Source: Endomychus coccineus (taxonomy: Eukaryota > Arthropoda > Insecta > Coleoptera > Endomychidae). From it: a stretch of DNA of 64,000 nt. Positions 50,801 to 59,800 of this stretch are shown here, in pieces. The stretch's first letter is position 1. Each line of letters starts with the position of its first letter. The translations under genes were made by a program, and so were the position numbers. Location: contig OY294067.1 in NCBI GenBank assembly GCA_958510875.1, positions 151,850,962 to 151,914,961 on the forward strand, read 5' to 3'. A model generated the notes under the pieces. That model made no database searches and was not told where the DNA came from. It was given only the letters and a program-made list of their open reading frames with translations.

Positions 50801-53800
50801 AAACACTTCTTCGGAAAGACAAACTAAAACATCTTGAAATGAAAATGCTTCTTCGGAACGGTTAACTAATATTTCTTGAAACAAAAATACTTCGTGGGAA
50901 CGGAACTTCTTAGAAATATTTTCGCTGACATGAGCACATCCGGTAGCATGTTCACTGCGATCTCGGCGGTACAATGACCGGTTTATAGCCTGTCACTGAC
51001 TTTTCACTGGTCTCATCGAAGGGGGCCGGTAACTGCGAATTTGGCTTATTCTAGTTTTCGGTATGGATTTTCTTCGAGGACGGAGTGTCCGACCAATGTA
51101 TTAACATTACGCCTACTTTTCCGCATCGGGAGAAAAATATTCGTACTGTTCGGCTGCAACTTTCCCTTCGGCGTTCTGGACAGCCACATCGTCAACATAA
51201 TTCCCATAACCGGTCGGGTAAGTATATCACTTTATTTTCAGGGTACGGTTTGTTCTCTGTACCGGATTGCATTGCGGAGTGTATGTAGTAGTTAGGCGGT
51301 GTTTAATTCCTAACTCCTTCATGAGTCTTGAAAATTTTACTTTCATGCTGCGTCACATTATCCGGTTTCCGGACATCCAAAACGAGTTATTATTTCCTCA
51401 TAAAAAGCCTGGGTTACAGCTTGTGCGGTGGCTTTTCTTAACGGTTTGCACTGTATCCACTGTATCCAACGGAGATGCTTTTTCAATAAGGCGCCCAAAG
51501 GACTGATAATTTTCTAAAACGACGATATGAAACGGCGGTACAGGCTTGGAATCTGTTTGATAGCTTTGATCTTTTCAGGGTCGGTATGAATACCCTCGGC
51601 GGTGACTACATGTCCCGGATATTTTATTAGCGAGCGTCAAAATTGACATTTCTTCAAATTAAAAGATGCTGATACGGTTACCGTGACTTGCTACTCGGTG
51701 ATTTTCAATATTCGTTCAGTAAGTTAGACGGATTCTGATGGTGAATAGTCGAACTTTCAGAGTATTGTAGCGGGAAAAGAAACTAACGAAAAAATGTCCG
51801 ATATAAAAATTCTGAAAATGAGGGAAATGTGGAGGTTCTTTCAACCTTTAGACGAAATTCAAGCTGAATATAATATGAGTAAGGCAACAATATCTTACAA
51901 AAAGTCAATACGTTTTTTCTTTCATAATTGTTTCAATTTTCTAAATACTTATATTATATAATGTATATTATATTTTGATGTCCTTGTTTGCAATGAAGAA
52001 AAGTCATGTTCTTTCTATGTCACTTCTCTAATATACTTTCATTATTTAAGCGTATTTGTCAGTATATCAGTGATTATTTCACTTATGCTAAAATAGCGTG
52101 TTATGATTGGTTGAAATTTTTGTGTTGATAAATGAAAACATCATGTTTTCGATTTTGTAGTTCGGCTCTTGATTGGCTACTGGATATGTATATGATGTGT
52201 TTTCGATTTTGTAGTTCGATTCCTGATTAGTTATTATCAAAACACAAACTTACCACTAGCAAGCTGCTATAATGACACAACACCAAACTTTAACCAAAAC
52301 TAAATAAGCACTCACTATTAATTCATATCAACTTCACAATTTTCGACAAATTTTGCATACTCGTTGATTAATCAAATCACTAAATCAAAATGTTATCAAA
52401 ACATAACCTCGAGCGAGAAGCAGTAGACTAGACATGCAATGACGAAACTACGAATGACGCGCTCTGTGATTAGTAACTGAAATAGAGGGATGTTTGAAAT
52501 ATCAAGTAAATGTTTTGTTAGTTGCATAATTTCAGAACTAAATGCGGGATTAATGTTCCTAGTTAAATTGAATAGTAGGCTGTAACGTAAATGAAGGAAA
52601 TTAACAATAACTCTTGAATCGAATTTACACGTCAAAATGAGTGATAAGAGCCGCTTCGGTGATTATAATCTTGAACAAATAAGAAATGAAATTAAAGACC
52701 TAATACCGCAAAATACCATTCGGTCCAAAAAATACATTTGGAAACAATTCACAGAATTTTGTGAAAAACGAAATCACCTTCTAGAAGAAAATACATCGAA
52801 TGAAAAACTTGCGGACATCCTTACTGAATGGGCATTCAATGTGCGAAAGATCGATGGAAGTGAGTATAAGGAAATGGTAGTGAAAACTATGTGGAATACT
52901 ACTGCCAAATTGCTCCAAGAGAAATATTATAACGAATACAACCGTACTTTAGATCCATTCAAAGATATACCTTTTCAAGTTGCTAGAAATGCCAGGAATA
53001 TGAAAAGGAAAAGACTGCAAAGTATTCCAGAAAAAAGAAAAATATCTTCTGTATCCTTGACATCTGAAGAAATGACAAATATTGTACAAAGTTGGGATGA
53101 AAATAATCCAAATGGACTGCAGAGAAAAGTTTATCATATAATTGCAGTGGAATTGGCTTGGCGGGGTGGCGAGGCTTGTCGATGTTTGGTTATTTTTTTC
53201 AAAGAAGAAATAAATAACGACGGAACACCATCAGGAAGACTGGAATACAACCCAATTTTCACGAAAACTGCACAAGGAGGTGCATGAAATATAGCGGAAA
53301 GTAAATGGCTTGTACCAAATAAAGATAAACCAGAAAATTGCCCAGTTTGACTATTCAAGAAACTGATATCAAAATGAATATTAAAACGGATCGGCTATTT
53401 TTGACGGTTAACAACAATTGGTATAAAGACAATAATAGTCCTTGGTTCAAAAATATGCCAATTGGTATAAATGAAATTAGTAAATGGACCAAATCTGCAG
53501 CTGAAAAAATTGGTTTAGATACAAAAAAAGTTAAAATTTCGAATCATTCAAATAGATCTACAGTTGTCAGTCAGTTGGCAAGTTCCGGAATCGGAGAACA
53601 ACAAATAATTAAAGTCACTGGCCATAGTAGTTCAACGTCAATAAAACCATATTTACAACTCAACAAGGAACACCATGCCAAAATAATTTCAAATCTTAGG
53701 AGTGAAGATGTAAATATATCCACAACGCAGACGGTTGTATCTACTAGTACAAAAAAGGACGAACTGGATATGGATAATGTTAAAATATACAACAGCACAA

Positions 53801-56800
53801 ACTGTACATTTAATATTAATATTTATAATAAATAAATAAAAATGGTTTCGATTTTATTCATGAAATAATCTTAACAAATACAACTCGTGTTATCGGCGAT
53901 TATCGTTAATTCCTTGTCGGTTTCGAATCAAATTATGTTGCTTTAGGCAACATAATTTGATTCTCAAATACAAAGGAATTGCTATTTCGATAATCACCGA
54001 TACACTTGTGGTATTACCTACGAAAATTCAATTCAATACCAAAACGAAAAGTATTCTCCATAGCCGTTACCTGCATAGACACATACCGTGATCACGATCA
54101 CTGGTTAAAAACGCCGTGACTAAAAAGTAGCAATCACTGTTCACGCCGTGATTGTAAAATTACGATTTCGCTGATCTCTACGCGGTAATACTAGGTACCA
54201 GATTACCATTGGCCATCCTAGTACCTCTGGCCTTAATACTGATCGACTGTAACCCGGAATCCCGATAGAAACCAACAACTGCGTAGTTGATAAAAGAACG
54301 GGTGGCTCCGGTGTCTACGAGAGCCGAGAACTATCTTCCAAACACCCGCACTTTTATAAAGGCTCTGTTTTGAGCCTAGTCATATCAGCGGTATTTTTTG
54401 AAGTAATTCTATCAGACTTCACGCACGAGGCTGAAACACTTCTATCTCCAATTTACGTACTTCGGTCGCAGTAAGGGTTTTTACTCTCTTTTGACTAGAT
54501 ACCGGTTGGATAATTTGCGAAACAGCAGAATCATCGGCATCCAAAGTTCTAAAAATATTCGGTGATTTCGGTTTATCCACGGATTCAGTGGTATTACAAT
54601 ATACTGGAGCCTTTTCAACGAAGGCGAACGGACGATTGTTGATAGGTGATTCAACGGATAGTCGCTTCGGATTTACGGCGGTGATTTTACATTTTCCATT
54701 TTTATTTGCGGAGTCCTTATTCATTGTGTAGTTGGCAATTGTGGTGAGGTGAGTGGTTTCACATCCTTCATCGAAGTCTGTTCTGCGGGAATCTGTCTCG
54801 CTATCTTGCAGTTCCGTGAGCGTTTCCCTGACCGTTGCACGGTCAGTTCCTCGACAATCCGGGCCGCGAAAATCTTGAGCAGAATAATTGGCGTGGCGGT
54901 CGGTTTCGGCAATGCGTCTTGTAGTGGCCCCCTGCAAGTTGACTCAGGGATATTCGGTATCCCGGAGTTGACTGGCGTTTGGTTCAGACACAGGTTGCCT
55001 ACCCTGCGGCTCCACTGTCTTTAAGGACGGACTTGACATTTGTGCCCTCACTGGTACTGGAAATGTCCTGTTCTGCGTGAACTTCTGCTCAACATGCAAA
55101 TTTTAGAGTTCCTTGGCCTGTAACGACGTGCCGTCGTTAAAAGTTCCTTGTTTGATAAACTGTAATGCGGCAATAAATTTCGGTGGAACCAAAACAATTC
55201 ACGTTCTGCGTTTATATCTTCATGTCTTCTTATCAAAGTTTGTATCTCAATCTCATATGCAGCGGCGGGTTCATTCATCTTTTAATGCCTGCGGTTGATC
55301 TGTACCTCCAGATTAATATAGTAATTGGCATCTGTGAAGAACAATACGAAATCTCTCTGGAAATTGGCAAATGCATTCCAACGGTGGCGTATATTGCTGT
55401 ACCACCGTTCCTTCAAACACTTCCGGTAATGACAACAATAAGGAATCTTTCGGTGTATATTGTCACAAAATGTTTTTGAAACAAATACAGTAGCGTAGCT
55501 ATGGGGTTTTGTACTCATTTAAACTCCTTAAACTTCTACGCCAATGGTCGGAAATCATTATTGTATACAAATTTAAAAACTTTATTTATTTTCTTTAAAA
55601 AAAAAATACTTACGAGGCTTCCTGTTCGAGCTATTTCGATATTGCTAAACAGAGTTATCGTCTGAAATTTCTTTTGAAATGCTATTCAAAAGTAAAAAAA
55701 TTTGAATACTTTTTTATTGGTAACGATAAAAAATAATCATTCATATCCGTTTACTTCAACGCAACGGCGACATCGATTATTCAACGAACTTCTTTTTCGA
55801 ATCAACATTTTATTATTCATTTCACCACAAGCTCTTCGAATGCGATTCAGTGGATCTTCTCTATTATGAACCGGCGTAGCACAAACTTCATCTTTCAAAT
55901 AACCCCAAGCAAAAAATTCCAGAGGATTGAGATCAGGTGATCGAGGAGGCCATGCAACTGAACCACCTCTACGAATCCATCTTTCCCCGTACTTCCTATT
56001 TAGCCATTCTCGTACTTGTCTGCCAAAATGGGCAGGACAGCCATCCAATTATATTCATGCATTTGTTCCCTCATTGTGTGATGTCTTCATGGTTAGTTTG
56101 CAAAAATTCTAAAAATGTAGCGGAGGTTAGTCTGTCTGGTAAACGTATGTGTCAAAAATATCGTTTTTGTGAATGCCAAGCCAGACATTGACACTTAATT
56201 TTTCTTGGAAATTCCTAGATCTTGTACCATGAGTGTTTTCATTTGCTCATAAACGTAAATTGTGAAAATTAATAAATCCACGCCCGTGTAAAATGTGCTC
56301 CATCTGCCAACAATATTTGCTAGAGAAAGTTTTCGTTGTTGTTCAGTTTCTTATGGGCAAATGAGAACCCATCATGGTACAAGATCCAGGAATTTTCAAG
56401 AAGAATTCAATATCAATGTCTGGCTTGGCATTTACAAAAACAATATTTTGGCCCATACGGTTTACCAGACAGACTAACGGCCGCTGCATGAGGTGGTTCA
56501 GTTGCATGGCCTTCTCGATCATCTGACCTCAATCCTCTGGACTTTTTTGCTTGGGGTTATTTGAAAGATAAAATTATGCCACGCCGGTTCAATAGAGAAG
56601 ATCTACTTCGAATTCCAAGAGCTTGTGGTGAGATTAATAATAAAACTTCGGAAGTTGGAGAATAAAACTCAAATTTTACACAAAACTTTTAACATTTAAT
56701 TTAAAAATGCTGACAAATTGTTTCACCACACTGTGGCATTTTCAAAGCAAGGAGTTATCAACTAAAGCTAAATCTAAAAGTATGTCCTTAAATATTAGGG

Positions 56801-59800
56801 ATCAGAGTGTGGTACAAATTGAGGGATGGGGGTGGGTAATGGTGGGAGTGTATTTATAAAATTGTTAACAAGTGGTGAATTATATGTATCGATGTGATCA
56901 TTTAATATTACATTATCATTGTTATTTGAGTGTTTCAATTTTTCTATGAATTCTAGCATATTAAGTTTATGTCCTTTTTCCTGAATATGTAGAATATCGG
57001 GATTAAGGGTGAAATTGTGGTTATGTTCTAACAGTTTATGAACGAAAAAACTGAAACACCCTGTGTATTCTATTATTCATAATATGCAATTTCATTATTG
57101 TAATTATTAACTATTTGAAATAAACATTATTAGTACTAAAATTTATATTCTTTCCAGATAAGATCCAAAATCTTTTCTTTCCGCCATTCGACAATTTTAA
57201 GCAGGATTTAAATTGAGTCATTATAAATTTCACCTAATTTACTTAATATCACTTTATTGTTTATACTGATGGATTTTTTAATATATATCATTTCAAGAAT
57301 TTATTAAAGTTATTAAATTTTTTTACAATCAAAAACAAAGCACACAAAATAAGACTGGAAAATAATACTGCCTTAGCAGAACACTCTCATCAACTAAATC
57401 ATAATTTCAATTCCAAAGATACACAAATTTTAACAACTGAAATTCAGCTCTAATGAATTATATTGATTACTACCTCTAGAAATAAAAAAACATTACAGGT
57501 ATTTCGGAGAAAATAAAGAGTATGCAACTTGCAATATTGAAGTTATTGCAATCATTCAATCGAAAAAATGAAATTTACTGTATGTATATAAATTATTTTA
57601 CTTATTAATGCTTAGTATATCCTTGGCACATGCAAGAACTAAGTATTAAGGTGTCTAATCAGTTATTCCTAGATATTCATGGATATCCACTGTGATATAT
57701 AATCTATTGAGGATGACAACTGAGTTATTGAAACACGTATTTCGAACACTAAATATTTATGGCTGTATGGAGTATATTAGGTTCCATATTTTAGTAGTTT
57801 AATACGACCATACGGTGTGAATTCATTCAGTAGTAGAATGAGAATGAAACGCAAGTTTTTATTTTGATAACAATATATTAACAAACCTCAGAGTAAGTTA
57901 TTAACGTTGACAACACAGTCTGAGAGTATCAGTGTGGTGGAAATATTGTTATTAAAGTGTGCATAGGTGTTTTATTGACACACTTTAAAAAAATCTAGCA
58001 ATTCTACATTCCACAAAATAAAACTTTAAATTTCGAGTCGAATGATCGTAGTTAGAGGAACCCGTTATGAAAACAAAAGTTTAGAAGATAACGTCTAAAA
58101 AACGGGCAGTCAAAGAGGTGCTTTGGAGAAATCATTAACCCACACCAATTGTTCTCATTCTTCAATAAATATATGAAACTTGAAAAAAACGAAATGGTTT
58201 TCCGGATAGATTATAGAATAGACTTTCGCGACTCAACTGAAGATAGAACAGGGCACATATTTCAAACAATTTTAAAATCCTGTCAACTGAAGCCTTTTAA
58301 ATTCACTATATAATTGAGTTATTCAATATAGTGAAAAAAAATTAGTCAAACATTTAGTAAACCGTGCAATCAAGTAATTCAATTTGTTAGCGTTCGAATA
58401 AAAGGCATCAACTTCAAAATTTTAATCAATGTGAAAAATAAATGGGAAATGTAAAATTCAATTCAATTGCAATAATTTCCATAGTTTTTCCGAAATCAAA
58501 CTTTAAACAATCCAAACGAACGCCAAAGAATTCAAAGACCTTGGTAAACCATAATTTCTAGGCTATCACGATGACAATACATATTGTGATGCCATACAAA
58601 TAAATATGAAAGTACTTACTTTAACCATTTGAGGAAGAGTAATATTTGCAACTAATTTGGCCGCTTCATCATCGGCTGTTATACTTAATATAGTTGATAA
58701 ATCATCATTTTTTGAATGCAAGTATAATCTGTTGTTTTTATTAGCAGCAGCTCTTGTTAAAATCTTACAAAGTCTAAGAAACCGAACATCTGTTTCAAAG
58801 TCAGCCAATTTCACTTTATTTGAAGATGTCCAGTCAGCCAGGATAGAAACTACCTGAAACAGAAATAATGAAATTATTACCATACAGTGAGGGAGTGTGA
58901 AAACTTGACTGACATTTTAGTATACCCGTTCCGAATAAAAGACCTGTTTCCATATCTCTGGAAGTTTTTGAGCTATCGTATTGAAATTTATAGAGCTAGA
59001 AAAATGTCCACTCTATCCAATAAAACACTGAGAGATCACTATTTAAGTGCCAGTTCAACTTGAAGTATGTTCATCTTAATTACTTCAAATGGAAGAACTA
59101 TATATTGTTACATATTTGAATGGGTTTATCTTCTAATACAACGGAGGTATTTGATATAAAACAACAATAGTATGTTGTGTAACAAGGGCGAAAATGAACT
59201 TTAGCAGCCCCCGGCTATTACTGCACTAGGGAGCGAAGCGTCGATTATCAGATAACAACTTCTTCAACTTATACTTTTCATCCATTTCAAACTTTGATTC
59301 AAACTAAAAAAAATCAAAAGCTTCTTCTATAATATGACTATAAACTATAAAATCGTGCTCTCGGGCGGATAAATATTACTTTCGGTCAAATTTTCAAGGT
59401 AGTTATAATATGGTAGGAGGAAATAGTATATTACATTACTAGAGTGACCCATTTGGCACTATCCACTCAAGTAATGTACACTATTTTTTCGACGACCAAA
59501 GATTAATGCAAAATCGCAATATAAAAAAATATATTTTCCGACTTTACAAAGAAAATTAATGATTAAATAAGAAAAACTTAAAAACAACTACTTAGAATTG
59601 TAGAAATTGAAAGTAATATTATTACTACTACAATTCGTAAATTGTAATGCACCTGATATACCCAGAACCAACACAAACTTAAAAAGTTATAATTTGAAAA
59701 ATTGATAGAATTTGGTTAAATACCGATGACTTACTTTTATAAGTAAGTGAATCTCATCAAAAGTTTTATTTACAAATTCATCAATTTCTTGTTGCGTCAA

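Larger units (their letters stand above)
50633..53008 (+). repeat. Tandem duplication, unit 2 (2376 bp)
   Basis: Second copy, continuous with the downstream half of the recombinase gene, so this is the ancestral arrangement. Its minisatellite is at 50661-50896. Confidence 0.93.

Noticed and set aside
57700..57760. Hammerhead-like text in a Penelope tail
   Set aside because: First core base changed (TTGAGGA), stem I cannot form and stem II is weak; kept only as a degenerate terminal repeat.
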